A stretch of DNA of 64,000 nucleotides from Phycisphaerales bacterium (GCA_029247205.1 JAQWLT010000025.1:1-64000), one strand, 5' to 3'; positions 1 through 8,757 are shown, numbered from the stretch's first letter. Notes: generated by a model from the letters alone, not told the origin. Made by a program: numbers and translations.

Positions 1-1
1 G

Positions 2-556
2 CTCGAGGAATATGGTCTCGCTGCTGTCATGTTTGGAAGTACCACGGAGTCACCAGAGTGCCTACGGCTCTGCAAGTCTGAAGGCCAGTCTCTGCCATCG
101 CAACTTGCCGCTTGGGCCTTAGATCGAGGCGGCTCAAGTATGGAACCCAATGCCACAGTCCAAATGTGGCGGACAGCACTCTCGTTGTCCAACAAAGAAC
201 GTGATGACATGCGGTCCTGCCTACAGGCAGTTGAACGCTTTCGCCAATGGGATTCTCTTGGCATCGCGCAGCGAAAGCGGCTGGTCCAAGAGGGCTGGAA
301 CACATCTTGCATAGCCATTCTGTCTGCGGAAGATCAGACAAACGCGGACCGGATTTGCCGCGAACTGGATGATCTTGCCGCAACACCGATTGCCCCGCCG
401 CGGCTGCTCACTGGCGACCAGTTGGTTGCAGACGGCATGAACGCTGGCCCCGACTTCGGTCGCGTGCTCGAGGCGGTCTACGACGCTCAACTCGAAGGCA
501 CAATTACCACCAGTGAAGCGGCCATCGCCTTGGCTCGGCAATTCGCAGGGCGTTAG
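2..556 (+). CDS. cca: CCA-adding tRNA nucleotidyltransferase / poly(A) polymerase family, C-terminal part (cut by window start)
   Basis: The frame is open to the first base, so the listed ATG at 29 is internal and the true start lies outside the window. The visible 184 residues match the helical C-terminal body of class II CCA-adding enzymes. The diagnostic stretch is the LLTGDQLVADGMNAGPDFGRV segment followed by a DAQLEG motif, which in this family forms the tail and neck region that positions the tRNA acceptor stem. The catalytic head domain is not visible. The family adds or repairs the 3' CCA of tRNA in the cytoplasm. Poly(A) polymerase I cannot be excluded from the C-terminus alone. Identification of the family is fairly secure; the precise activity is inferred. 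Confidence 0.75.
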   Translation, partial: LEEYGLAAVMFGSTTESPECLRLCKSEGQSLPSQLAAWALDRGGSSMEPNATVQMWRTALSLSNKERDDMRSCLQAVERFRQWDSLGIAQRKRLVQEGWNTSCIAILSAEDQTNADRICRELDDLAATPIAPPRLLTGDQLVADGMNAGPDFGRVLEAVYDAQLEGTITTSEAAIALARQFAGR

Positions 557-628
557 ACGCCTGCCCAGCGGCTATACTCAGGCCTCGGCACACAAGAACT
601 TCGCGTGCCGCACACTGGAGCCATATCT

Positions 629-1876
629 ATGCGTCGCCAACTGATGATGATCTTCGCGTGCTCGGCCGTGGCACTTGCAGCAGTCCCCACAACATCCGCC
701 CAGACCGTTGGACGATACCCCGACCTTGTGCAGGAAGCGGACTCCGACGATGCCATTGCTATTTACATCGTTCCAATGCGTGGACAAATCGGCACAGACA
801 TTCTGCCAGATTTGTACGAGCCGATCATTGAGGACATCAAAGAAATCAAGCCCGACATGATTGTCTTTCATATCGACAGCCACGACTACAAGGACGTCGA
901 TGATGAGACCGTGGACATCATGGAGAATACGGGGCGCCCTGGACAATCAGACGGTTCCTATCCAGCGCTCAAGCCGATGGCTGAGTTGCGGCAAGCGTTT
1001 CATGATGAACTTGGTGATATTGAGCAAGTGTGCTACGTCGAAGACGCCCAAAGCGTCGCGTCACTCTTGGCACTGTCATGGAAAACGATTTACATCGATC
1101 CTGATGGAGAACTCGGAGGGGCCGTTGTTCCATGGATGCGGATGGCAGCACCGGTCATGAATGACTCACAAAAATATGGCAAGTACTTGCGGGCGATCAT
1201 GGGAGATGTTCGCGGAATTGTGCAATATGGTGGATGGGACGACGCAGACAAACGCGAATTTATCAGTGCCTTAGTTGTGCCCGAAGAAATGGCCAGCACC
1301 ACGTGGCGTGGTCGTGATGCCATTTGGTATCGCGACGGACGAGGTGACTTTGTGGTCGACCCGATCAATGAGTTGCCAAGTAAGCCGACCCTTCAATCAC
1401 TGCTACAAGCAACCATCAATCTCAGCGGCGAGCAAGCCGAAAAATTGCTCGTCGTTGACGGCACTGCCTCACCGGATCGCTTCGTCAAGGACATTTTGGC
1501 CCAACTTGGCCACCGTCGCTATCAAATTGTTGGCCACGCCTCTGATCAGGTTGAAGCACACCGCACAGCGTGGCGAAAGTCAGCGAAGCGTGCTCGTGAC
1601 AACTTTATGCTGTTCACAAGAATGAACGGTGGCCAGTATATGTACCAGTTGCAGGCTGCCTTGAAAGCGATCAGTAGCTATATCTCAGCCATCAAAACTG
1701 ACCAGGCCGTAAGAACTCGGATGCAGTTAGAGCGTCTACCAACGAACACTTTACAACTCGACATGATGCGAGAGCAACTCAAAGAGACTATTCGCAGACG
1801 CAAGCAAGGCGGCGCCGGTGGTGGCGGTGGTCGCGGCGGTGGCGGCGGTGGACTTGGGGGCCCTGGCGGCATGTAG
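629..1876 (+). CDS. Secreted ClpP/crotonase-like (NfeD/SDH-type) protein with Gly-rich tail
   Basis: I chose the start at 629 because a GGAG lies 8 bases upstream and the protein then opens with a clean signal peptide (MRRQLMMIFACSAVALAAV, cut near TSAQ). The ORF track's 605 start would spoil the signal. Residues about 40-200 have the alternating pattern of a ClpP/SppA/NfeD-type fold, with a DMIVFHIDS strand and a WKTIYIDPDGELGGAVVP segment. I do not see a confident Ser-Lys protease pair, so proteolysis is not claimed. The C-terminus is a basic helix followed by a roughly 20-residue poly-glycine tail (GGGGRGGGGGG). It stands alone between cca and an opposite-strand FHA gene. Most likely periplasmic or envelope-associated; function unknown. 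Confidence 0.6.
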   Translation: MRRQLMMIFACSAVALAAVPTTSAQTVGRYPDLVQEADSDDAIAIYIVPMRGQIGTDILPDLYEPIIEDIKEIKPDMIVFHIDSHDYKDVDDETVDIMENTGRPGQSDGSYPALKPMAELRQAFHDELGDIEQVCYVEDAQSVASLLALSWKTIYIDPDGELGGAVVPWMRMAAPVMNDSQKYGKYLRAIMGDVRGIVQYGGWDDADKREFISALVVPEEMASTTWRGRDAIWYRDGRGDFVVDPINELPSKPTLQSLLQATINLSGEQAEKLLVVDGTASPDRFVKDILAQLGHRRYQIVGHASDQVEAHRTAWRKSAKRARDNFMLFTRMNGGQYMYQLQAALKAISSYISAIKTDQAVRTRMQLERLPTNTLQLDMMREQLKETIRRRKQGGAGGGGGRGGGGGGLGGPGGM

Positions 1877-1933
1877 TCGCGGCAGCCAAAGTAGCCTGCT
1901 TGCGTGATGGATCATCAACCCATGAGGTTGAGT

Positions 1934-2233
1934 TTAGTCTTCCACGAATCGTAGAATGGCTGGGCCAATCTGCACTTCAAGACCGTTCTGAAGACGAACC
2001 TCTCCAATCGGCTGGCCACCGTGAATCGTTCCTGCAGTTGACTCCAGATCCCGCAGGTGCAAAACACCATCAATCGACTCAATGACACAGTGTTCGCGTG
2101 ACACAGTTGGCGAATCGAGACGGATGTCGCAATTCTCGTCCCGCCCGATCAAAACCTCTGCTGCATCGCCAAGGGCGAATGCTCGCATGAGCTGGCCGGT
2201 CTTGCGGCTAATGACATGCAGTTCCATCATCAT
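1934..2233 (-). CDS. Stand-alone FHA domain protein
   Basis: The frame allows an earlier start, but the first of three consecutive ATGs at 2233 has an AGGAG 7-8 bases upstream, giving a 99-residue protein that is just one FHA domain. The phosphothreonine-binding signature is present: VLIGRDENCDIRLDSPTVSREH, with the conserved Gly-Arg and Ser-Arg-x-His, followed by a Gly in the STAGTIHGG loop. FHA domains bind pThr peptides, usually on substrates or partners of Ser/Thr kinases. No such kinase is adjacent. The gene is divergent from waaA across a 164-base gap that presumably holds both promoters. Domain call is strong; partner unknown. Confidence 0.85.
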   Translation of the reverse strand: MMMELHVISRKTGQLMRAFALGDAAEVLIGRDENCDIRLDSPTVSREHCVIESIDGVLHLRDLESTAGTIHGGQPIGEVRLQNGLEVQIGPAILRFVED

Positions 2234-2397
2234 GAAGCGAACTCCTGAACACTGCGGGACCAACTCAGTATCCCACATCAAAGGGGGTCTGCCTTTGTAC
2301 ATTTTGGTCCCAATTCAAAGCATTTTGTCACAATTGTCCACCTATATCGCCTTTATCTTCGGTTGCAGCCTGTAGTCAGGGCTGGGACACTCCCCAC

Positions 2398-3633
2398 ATG
2401 CCTTTGCTGGTGGATGCTATTTTCGTCTTGATTGGGGTGCTTGCCGCCCCCTGGTGGCTCCCTCGCATGCTTCTTCGCGGCCGCCACCGAACCGACTGGA
2501 GTGGTCGCTTTGGCCGAACGCCTCGTCTCTGCCCTCCGCCAGTTGGTGGACGAATCGTCTTGCACGCTGTGTCAGTAGGAGAGGTGGGGGCCCTTCGCGG
2601 TCTTGTTGAGGCGATTGAAAAAGTGCCTGATCTGGATGTCGTCATCGGAAGCACAACCGACACCGGTGTTGCTCGGGCAAAAACACTCTTTGGTGATCGG
2701 CACACAGTGGTGCGATGGCCACTGGATTTCTCGTTCAGTGTGCGTCGCTTTCTGTCGGCCGTTCAACCAACGGTCGTGGGAATGGTTGAACTGGAAGTCT
2801 GGCCCAACATGACCGCGATCTGCCGCGCACGCGGCATTCGCAACGTGGTCATCACCGGACGACTCTCCGAACGAAGCTACCGTCGATACCGACTCATTCG
2901 ACCGCTCATACGCGCCATGTTTGGACGACTTGATGCGGTCGGTGCTCAGGACCGCTCAACTGCAGATCGATTTATCGACTTGGGCGTTCATTCCACCCGT
3001 GTCGATGTCACTGGAAATATGAAGTGGGATAGTGCCTGCGTGCCACTTGCAGGACCTGAGCGAAGCACCAAACTTGCTGAGCGACTTGGCATCGACAGAA
3101 ACCGTCTGTTACTGGTGGGCGGCTCGACAGCGCCGGGCGAAGAGGCCATGCTCCGCGACGCCTGCCCATCGGGCGTACAACTCCTGTGTGCGCCACGCCG
3201 CCCTGAATGGTGGGACGATGCTGCCGAAGCCTTGTCGCCATGCCAACGGCTCACCACGGTAAGCACAAGCCCATCGCCATCAGACCGATACTTACTCGAC
3301 ACCATCGGTGATCTCAGCGATGCCTACGGACTCGCGGATGTCGTCGTCGTTGGCCGGAGCTTTGGCGAGTTGCACGGATCCGATCCCATTGAACCGATTG
3401 CCCGTGGTGCTGCCACAGTCATCGGGCCTGCAGTCTCAGACTTCCGAGATGCCGTTGAGATACTCTGCCGCGGTAATGGGCTGATCCAATGCCAAGCCTC
3501 AGAACTTGCTGATGTACTCGCCGAGTTGCTTGGCAATGAGGCGGCACGCACAAGAATCGCTTCACGTGGCGCCGAGGTCATCCAATCCCAACAGGGGGCG
3601 ACAGAACGGTCCTTGCACTTGCTACTGGGATAG
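2398..3633 (+). CDS. waaA: 3-deoxy-D-manno-octulosonic acid (Kdo) transferase
   Basis: A 411-residue GT-B glycosyltransferase of family GT30 that transfers Kdo from CMP-Kdo to lipid A precursor at the inner face of the cytoplasmic membrane. An N-terminal hydrophobic helix (about residues 5-22) anchors it. The family hallmark HAVSVGEVGA (residues 56-65) contains the catalytic Glu. ELEVWPN, GRLSERSYRRY and VTGNMKWD follow in the expected order, and the C-terminal nucleotide-binding half has GRSFGELHGSDPIEP. Length is normal for WaaA (about 420). With kdsA at the other end of the window, it points to Kdo-containing lipopolysaccharide and hence a Gram-negative-type outer membrane. Confidence 0.95.
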   Translation: MPLLVDAIFVLIGVLAAPWWLPRMLLRGRHRTDWSGRFGRTPRLCPPPVGGRIVLHAVSVGEVGALRGLVEAIEKVPDLDVVIGSTTDTGVARAKTLFGDRHTVVRWPLDFSFSVRRFLSAVQPTVVGMVELEVWPNMTAICRARGIRNVVITGRLSERSYRRYRLIRPLIRAMFGRLDAVGAQDRSTADRFIDLGVHSTRVDVTGNMKWDSACVPLAGPERSTKLAERLGIDRNRLLLVGGSTAPGEEAMLRDACPSGVQLLCAPRRPEWWDDAAEALSPCQRLTTVSTSPSPSDRYLLDTIGDLSDAYGLADVVVVGRSFGELHGSDPIEPIARGAATVIGPAVSDFRDAVEILCRGNGLIQCQASELADVLAELLGNEAARTRIASRGAEVIQSQQGATERSLHLLLG

Positions 3634-3640
3634 CAAAGTA

Positions 3641-3678
3641 CATCGCCGCCCAATCTCTACAGAGACTCGGCGGCGATG
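3641..3678. other. Strong inverted repeat just after waaA
   Basis: CATCGCCGCC and its exact complement GGCGGCGATG form a 10-bp stem around an 18-base loop, which itself contains a small TCTCT/AGAGA pair. It begins 7 bases after the waaA stop. No T-run follows on the + strand, so it is not a classic intrinsic terminator. It may be a processing or 3'-end-stabilising hairpin, or a weak terminator. Confidence 0.5.
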
Positions 3679-3818
3679 CGGGGAGAAAGGGCTTGTTGAA
3701 AGATCGCGGATGAATAAACCACTACTCAGCGTCATACGGGCTTCGTTGCAGGGTGGTTCCACAGCAAGACTATTTCTCCCTTGAAAGCTCCCGGAACCCC
3801 CTTGCAAACCCACCTATC

Positions 3819-4760
3819 ATGGCCACCGTGCAAGAATCCGATGTACTCAAGTTGATTCAAGATCGCGTCCTGACCAAGGATCCTCGCGTGCTCCTCGGCC
3901 CAGGCGATGATTTGGCCGCCATCCGCTCGCCGGCGGGCACGCTGCTTGCTGGCGTCGATCAGATCATCGATGGGCTCCATGTGCTCGCCGATCGGGTGCC
4001 GTGGAATCGCATTGGACAGAAAGCCGTGCACCGTAGTGCGAGTGATATTGCAGCCATGGCAGGTTCACCGCTGGCGACCCTTGCATCGGTCGTGCTTCCT
4101 GCCGGGACATCCCCTGCCAATGTGGAATTGCTTTGCGCGGGCCTGCACGAAGCAGCAGAAGCGGTGGGGGCCCCCCTCGTTGGAGGTGATGTTGCTATTC
4201 ATCTCAGCAAAGACCATCCACTGACTCTTTCAGTGACCGTTCTGGGCGAGGCAACAAAGCATGGTCCAATTGAGCGTAGAGGCGCCAAGGCGGGCGATCA
4301 TCTCTACGTCACGGGCACGCTTGGGGGGAGTTTGATGCCAGACGGCACCGGCCATCATCTAGACTTTTACCCTCGCGTAGCGGAGGCACTTGAGTTGCTT
4401 GATGCTCTTGGCGACGATCTGCACGCCATGATCGATATCAGCGATGGACTAGGCCGAGACGCAGGCCGCGTTGCGTCGGCGTCGAGCCTGCAAGTGCGCA
4501 TCGATACAGCGGCTGTGCCGTGCCGAGTTGGCGCTTCAATCGAAGATGCGCTTCGCGACGGCGAGGATTACGAATTGCTGTGCGCCGTCGCCCCGAACGC
4601 CGCCGTACCGACTGATCTTGGCACTGGTGATCCGCGTTGCCCAATCTCACTCATCGGTGTCTTCTCGGCCATGCCTGATTCGGACACACGTCGAGTCCTG
4701 CTTGAGCACCCTGACGGCAGCACCACCGACGGCACCCACCTTGGATGGGATCACGGGTGA
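3819..4760 (+). CDS. thiL: Thiamine-monophosphate kinase
   Basis: ATP-dependent phosphorylation of thiamine monophosphate to thiamine diphosphate, the last step of TPP synthesis, in the cytoplasm. I start at ATG 3819 (313 residues), because family members begin with an ESDVLKLI-like helix there; the upstream extension in the ORF track looks non-coding. No clear Shine-Dalgarno is seen. Motifs: LGPGDDLAAI (Mg2+/ATP), GVDQIIDGLHV, SASDIAAMAG, VTGTLGGS, DISDGLGRD and GEDYELLCAV, all in ThiL order. The stop overlaps the tsaE start (TGATG), as is common for thiL-tsaE neighbours. I looked for and did not find a TPP riboswitch upstream. Confidence 0.95.
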   Translation: MATVQESDVLKLIQDRVLTKDPRVLLGPGDDLAAIRSPAGTLLAGVDQIIDGLHVLADRVPWNRIGQKAVHRSASDIAAMAGSPLATLASVVLPAGTSPANVELLCAGLHEAAEAVGAPLVGGDVAIHLSKDHPLTLSVTVLGEATKHGPIERRGAKAGDHLYVTGTLGGSLMPDGTGHHLDFYPRVAEALELLDALGDDLHAMIDISDGLGRDAGRVASASSLQVRIDTAAVPCRVGASIEDALRDGEDYELLCAVAPNAAVPTDLGTGDPRCPISLIGVFSAMPDSDTRRVLLEHPDGSTTDGTHLGWDHG

Positions 4761-5233
4761 TGGATGCTCTCTATTGCGATCTCCTTGGCCTTCAGGACAC
4801 CGTGCATCTCGGCCGGCGAATTGCCGCCTGTCTTCGTGGCAGCGATGTACTCGCCTTGCGTGGGGAACTCGGTGCTGGCAAGACGAGTTTGGTTACCTCC
4901 ATTGGTAAGTCGCTGGGCGTAGTTGATATCGCAAGCCCATCCTTTTCGTTGGCACACGAACATGTCACCAACCTCGGGTTGCGGCTGGTGCACATTGATG
5001 CATGGCGCATCACAAGTGTCGATGAACTTGCTGAATTAGGCTGGGATGACTGGATCATCGATGCCAACACCATCATCTGCATTGAATGGGCGGACCGAAT
5101 CGAAGCAGCACTGACTGGTTTATGTGTCTTAGAAATTGAATTGACGCATACGCAGGGCGGGCGTCATGCCATCTTGCAATGGGCTGATCAGTCTCGACTC
5201 TCATCGCTGGCCGCCTCAGGGGACACGCCGTAG
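4760..5233 (+). CDS. tsaE: tRNA t6A biosynthesis ATPase TsaE
   Basis: A 157-residue P-loop ATPase of the TsaBDE complex that makes N6-threonylcarbamoyladenosine at position 37 of ANN-decoding tRNAs. Walker A is GELGAGKTS (about residues 36-44), followed by the family's SPSFSLAHEH segment, the HIDAWR Walker-B-like strand and the CIEWADRIE motif typical of TsaE. The start at 4760 overlaps the thiL stop as TGATG, implying translational coupling; the ORF track start at 4745 is also possible. The 3' end overlaps the convergent Fur-family gene by about 46 bases. Confidence 0.93.
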   Translation: MDALYCDLLGLQDTVHLGRRIAACLRGSDVLALRGELGAGKTSLVTSIGKSLGVVDIASPSFSLAHEHVTNLGLRLVHIDAWRITSVDELAELGWDDWIIDANTIICIEWADRIEAALTGLCVLEIELTHTQGGRHAILQWADQSRLSSLAASGDTP

Positions 5234-5679
5234 ATGACAAAGCGGTGGCCGACCGTCTTCCATCCAATGCTAGTAGCGATCGAGTTGCGAAGTTCAACAA
5301 CATCATCGCAATCGAGTGCCTCAAATCGACCGGTCTTCACACACACGATGTAGTCGGATGGATCACGACCGTACACCAGCTGATAGTGGGTCACCTTGGC
5401 ATCAAGCAACATGAAGGGCGTGATGATGCCCGCGTCTTGAAGCAGTCGGAGGGTTCGATAAATTGTCGCCTTCGAGACGTCCTTGCCTTCGCCCCGTAGC
5501 CGAAGCAGGAGCGAATCTGCATCAAAAAGACCATCCACTTCCATGACAGCAACCAACACCTCCGCTCGCTCGCGTGTATACCTGAGCGACTGAGCCTTCA
5601 GGAAGCGACGAAAGACAGAGCACAAGGGTGCCAGGATAGGAGACAGTTCGCCCGTGTCTGATGAATTTGCAGACGTCAT
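5188..5679 (-). CDS. Fur-family transcriptional regulator with altered metal site
   Basis: I start at ATG 5679 (163 residues), because everything upstream in the long ORF is the shadow of the glycosyltransferase gene. The N-terminal winged helix is typical of Fur: SLRYTRERAEVLVAVME, then the recognition helix VSKATIYRTLRLLQDAGII. The C-terminal dimerisation half is present (HYQLVYG, IVCVKTGRFEAL), but the usual His-rich HHDH sensing cluster reads GRDPSDY. The two CxxC zinc pairs are reduced to isolated cysteines. It may therefore not respond to Fe/Zn/Mn in the standard way. Its start overlaps the divergent GTDC1-like gene by 26 bases, so each promoter must lie inside the other gene. Confidence 0.85.
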   Translation of the reverse strand: MTSANSSDTGELSPILAPLCSVFRRFLKAQSLRYTRERAEVLVAVMEVDGLFDADSLLLRLRGEGKDVSKATIYRTLRLLQDAGIITPFMLLDAKVTHYQLVYGRDPSDYIVCVKTGRFEALDCDDVVELRNSIATSIGWKTVGHRFVIYGVSPEAASDESRD

Positions 5680-6796
5680 AGTCAGCGATTGTACCGCAAG
5701 CGATGTTCGCATCCTTGCATTTGAAGCGTGGGATGGGGGATCGCACCGCGCGGTTCGGGAGGCGATCGAAAGACATGGTCGATTTGATTGGCACTGGCAA
5801 ACACTTGGGCCAGCGAATTGGCGGTGGCGACTGCGATTAGGGGCTGCTGATTTGATCTCCCAAGCAGCAGGAGAGGGCGTGCTGGAGCAGGGGTGGGATG
5901 TCCTCTTCGCAACATCGATGGTGTCGTTTGCTGACCTGGCTGCTCTGCTGCCCAAGCACATCGCAGGACTTCCGCGTGTCCTCTATATGCATGAGAACCA
6001 AGCTGCGTATCCACCTGCCGACGGAAGAGGGGACCCACGAGATGCGCATGCTGTGGCAACGAACCTGATGTCCATGCTTACCGCAGATTGCATCCTGTGG
6101 AATAGCCTATGGAACCGTGATTCATTTCTCGAGCAAGCTCAGGAAGTGCTCATCAAAGCAAGAGCGCCAGTGCAACGAGATGTCATCACTGAGATTGCTG
6201 AGCGATCATCTATTGCCTGGCCACCGGTTGAAGTACCCAGGGGATCGGACCGAGAAGTTTTACATAACTCGTCGCAGGCTAAGGAACGGGGGCTCACGCT
6301 GGTCGCCTGGCCGCACCGCTGGGAACATGACAAGGGGCCTGAAGAATTACTTGCGATCGATACCGAGTGCGGAGAACGCGACCAACTCGACTGGGTCTTG
6401 CTTGGAGAACAGTTCAATACAGTCCCAGAGGCATTTACTGCTTTGCAGCAACAAGCGGGCGACAGAATCATCCACGCCGGCCGGGCGCCGCGGGCACAGT
6501 ATGAGTCATGGCTTCACGCATGCGACTGGGTGCTTTCAACGGCTCGACACGAGTTCTTTGGCGTAGGCGTTGTTGAGGCGATGTTTGCTGGCTGCCTGCC
6601 GTGGCTGCCCGATCGGCTGAGTTATCCAGAGTTGGTGCCGTCGCAATACATGGGGCTGTCTCCAGCCAATCCACCTGCAAACATCGGCGTAGCCCAAGAG
6701 GCCATTCGCTCCCATTTGGCTCAGGCAGTCGCAACACAGGCAGTCCAGAACCTCGAAAAGGCCATTGGGAGGCACCTCCCCCGTGCCCGCCGATAA
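5654..6796 (+). CDS. GTDC1/QTMAN-like glycosyltransferase (DUF3524-type)
   Basis: A 380-residue protein starting at GTG 5654, preceded by AGGAG at a longish spacing. The N-terminal segment VRILAFEAWDGGSHRAV, with W.W....NWRWRLR after it, matches the DUF3524 domain of eukaryotic GTDC1, identified as the tRNA-queuosine mannosyltransferase (QTMAN). MHENQ.AYP and NSLWNRDSFL follow as in that family. The C-terminal half is GT4-like, with a WPHRWEHDKGPE segment and the nucleotide-sugar site EFFGVGVVEAMFAGCLP. In bacteria the acceptor is unproven: queuosine in tRNA is a reasonable guess, another acceptor equally possible. It shares its start region with the opposite-strand Fur-type regulator. Confidence 0.8.
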   Translation: MSDEFADVIVSDCTASDVRILAFEAWDGGSHRAVREAIERHGRFDWHWQTLGPANWRWRLRLGAADLISQAAGEGVLEQGWDVLFATSMVSFADLAALLPKHIAGLPRVLYMHENQAAYPPADGRGDPRDAHAVATNLMSMLTADCILWNSLWNRDSFLEQAQEVLIKARAPVQRDVITEIAERSSIAWPPVEVPRGSDREVLHNSSQAKERGLTLVAWPHRWEHDKGPEELLAIDTECGERDQLDWVLLGEQFNTVPEAFTALQQQAGDRIIHAGRAPRAQYESWLHACDWVLSTARHEFFGVGVVEAMFAGCLPWLPDRLSYPELVPSQYMGLSPANPPANIGVAQEAIRSHLAQAVATQAVQNLEKAIGRHLPRARR

Positions 6797-6969
6797 TGAC
6801 TCTTATGTCAAATTCCCTCTCTTGGGCCTGGGAAAGGACTCTTGCGGTGGCCTAGCCAATGCCATTCGGCCACGCTGCTGATCGGCACAGACATCACCGG
6901 AACTGCATTTCGGACCGCCAGGGACAACAATCGATTGGCCTATATCCCGAATTCCGATACCGTGGAATC

Positions 6970-8757
6970 ATGATACGAATCATTACCGTCCCGTCACTTC
7001 TTACATGCTTCCTCGCGGCCTGCACGCCCGTATCCACGGGGCCTCAACTGCCACCCACAGCAGGACCCGATTGGCCCAGCGACTGGCGGCCAACCACGGG
7101 GCACCCCCGCCCAACCGATGTGCCTCACATCGATGTGACACAAGACAACGTGCCTGCAACATGGACCTGCAAGCCAAGCATCATCAACACGCATACATTT
7201 GCAAGTCAACATCAAGTGACCGACGCTTGGACCGGCCCTACCCAACGACCTGGAAAACTGCTTCGAACTCATAAGCATCTCAAGCCAGCGACGTCCATCG
7301 ACGGCCCACCGAATGACTTGCGCCCCGGCGGAATGACTCGAGGAAACGTCACTGGCAATCACACCACCTTCAATGCAATCGCCGCGACACCTTGGACGCC
7401 ACCGGACCCATCCATTGCCGTGGGCCCTGACCACGTGCTCGTCACAGTAAACATGGCCGTTGCCTGGTATGACAAAAGCGGAAACGAGCAATTCAGCGCC
7501 TATCTTGATTCCACCGGCAACCCGGGCTTCTTTGAAGAACTTGGAAGCGGCGGTTTTACATTCGACCCCAAGTGTTTTTATGACCCCATTGCAGAACGCT
7601 TTGTTGTCCTCGCGCTCGAATATTACGACGACACAGATGAATCGTGGATCACTTTTGCAGTGAGTGATGACAGCGATCCAAATGGAACCTGGTACAAGTA
7701 CCGAACATGGTCCGTCGTTTCCAATCTAAGCAGTACATACTGGGTGGATTACCCCGGCTTTGGCTTTGATGACGATGCCTACTATGTCACGGGCAATCTA
7801 TTTAACTTAACTGGTCCAAGTGGCTGGGGCGGCGTGTTATATCGCGTCATTGAAAAGTCATCCCTGCTCAGTGGCGGCACGGCAACGATTCACGACGTTC
7901 GCAAGGGCAACCATGCTTCCGCCCAATGCGCTCAGCACTATGGATCATCAGCGAACGCCTTCTTCGTCTCCCCACAAGACCAAACACGTCTCCGCGTCTC
8001 GAGAATCAACGACTACACCAACCCCACAGTGCAGACAACAAGTGTCGATGTGCCTAGCTGGAGTTCTCCATCGTCCAGTGCTCCCAATCCAGGCGGATCG
8101 ATTAGCACGCTTGATGGACGTATGCTCAATGTGCAATGGCGAGACGACACCTTGTATACATGCCATGCAATCGACGGGCCAGCCAACAATACCGTCTCGC
8201 GGTGGTACGCCTTTGATGTGCAATCACCGGGAAATCCAGTGCTACAGCAAAGCGGAAACATTGACACGCCCTCTGGCGTACATAACTTCTTCCCAGCCAT
8301 TGGCGTCAATGTCTATGGCGATGTTGCGCTTGCGATGGCCATGGCCTCGGCCAATGATGTGCCAAGCGTGCAGGTGACCGGCCGCCGGGCAGATGATCCC
8401 GCAGGGACGATGGGAGCGCTTACGGAAACACAAACCGGCACCGATGGTGCTGATGGACGATACGGGGATTACTACGACATGACCATTGATCCAGTTGATG
8501 ATGCCACATTCTGGTACGTCGGCGAATTCAGCATGGATTTTGGATGGCAAACCTGCGTAGGCAGTTTCACGATTACCCAGCCAAATACGTGCCCCGCTGA
8601 TGCGAATGGCGATGGAGAAGTTGACGTCAGCGACCTGTTAGCCGCGATTGCACAATGGGGCGGAGATGGTTCTGCTGCCGACACGGCTCCGCCGTTAGAC
8701 ATTGTCGATGTGGCCGATATTCTGGTCATGATTGATGCCTATGGGCCGTGCCTGTGA
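6970..8757 (+). CDS. Secreted lipoprotein with C-terminal dockerin-like tail
   Basis: I start at ATG 6970 (595 residues), because it gives a lipoprotein signal (LLTCFLAAC, lipidation Cys at about residue 16); the longer ORF adds 37 non-signal residues. The body is rich in Gly, Asp, Trp and Tyr with phrases such as DPSIAVGPDHVLVTVN and DPIAERFVVLALEY, resembling the beta-propeller-type exported proteins of Phycisphaerae. The last 55 residues, beginning CPADANGDGEVDVSDLL and ending with a second calcium-loop-like IVDVADILVMI, resemble the dockerin-like C-terminal domains found on many exported Phycisphaerae proteins. Probably surface exposed; substrate unknown. It overlaps the next gene by GTGA. 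Confidence 0.7.
   Translation: MIRIITVPSLLTCFLAACTPVSTGPQLPPTAGPDWPSDWRPTTGHPRPTDVPHIDVTQDNVPATWTCKPSIINTHTFASQHQVTDAWTGPTQRPGKLLRTHKHLKPATSIDGPPNDLRPGGMTRGNVTGNHTTFNAIAATPWTPPDPSIAVGPDHVLVTVNMAVAWYDKSGNEQFSAYLDSTGNPGFFEELGSGGFTFDPKCFYDPIAERFVVLALEYYDDTDESWITFAVSDDSDPNGTWYKYRTWSVVSNLSSTYWVDYPGFGFDDDAYYVTGNLFNLTGPSGWGGVLYRVIEKSSLLSGGTATIHDVRKGNHASAQCAQHYGSSANAFFVSPQDQTRLRVSRINDYTNPTVQTTSVDVPSWSSPSSSAPNPGGSISTLDGRMLNVQWRDDTLYTCHAIDGPANNTVSRWYAFDVQSPGNPVLQQSGNIDTPSGVHNFFPAIGVNVYGDVALAMAMASANDVPSVQVTGRRADDPAGTMGALTETQTGTDGADGRYGDYYDMTIDPVDDATFWYVGEFSMDFGWQTCVGSFTITQPNTCPADANGDGEVDVSDLLAAIAQWGGDGSAADTAPPLDIVDVADILVMIDAYGPCL

Noticed and set aside
1678-1872. Proline-rich minus-strand ORF (PPPPPPRPPPPP)
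   Set aside because: It is the complement of the polyglycine tail of the gene on the + strand.
3634-3818. Possible TPP riboswitch ahead of thiL
   Set aside because: The conserved CTGAGA and thi-box core are not present.
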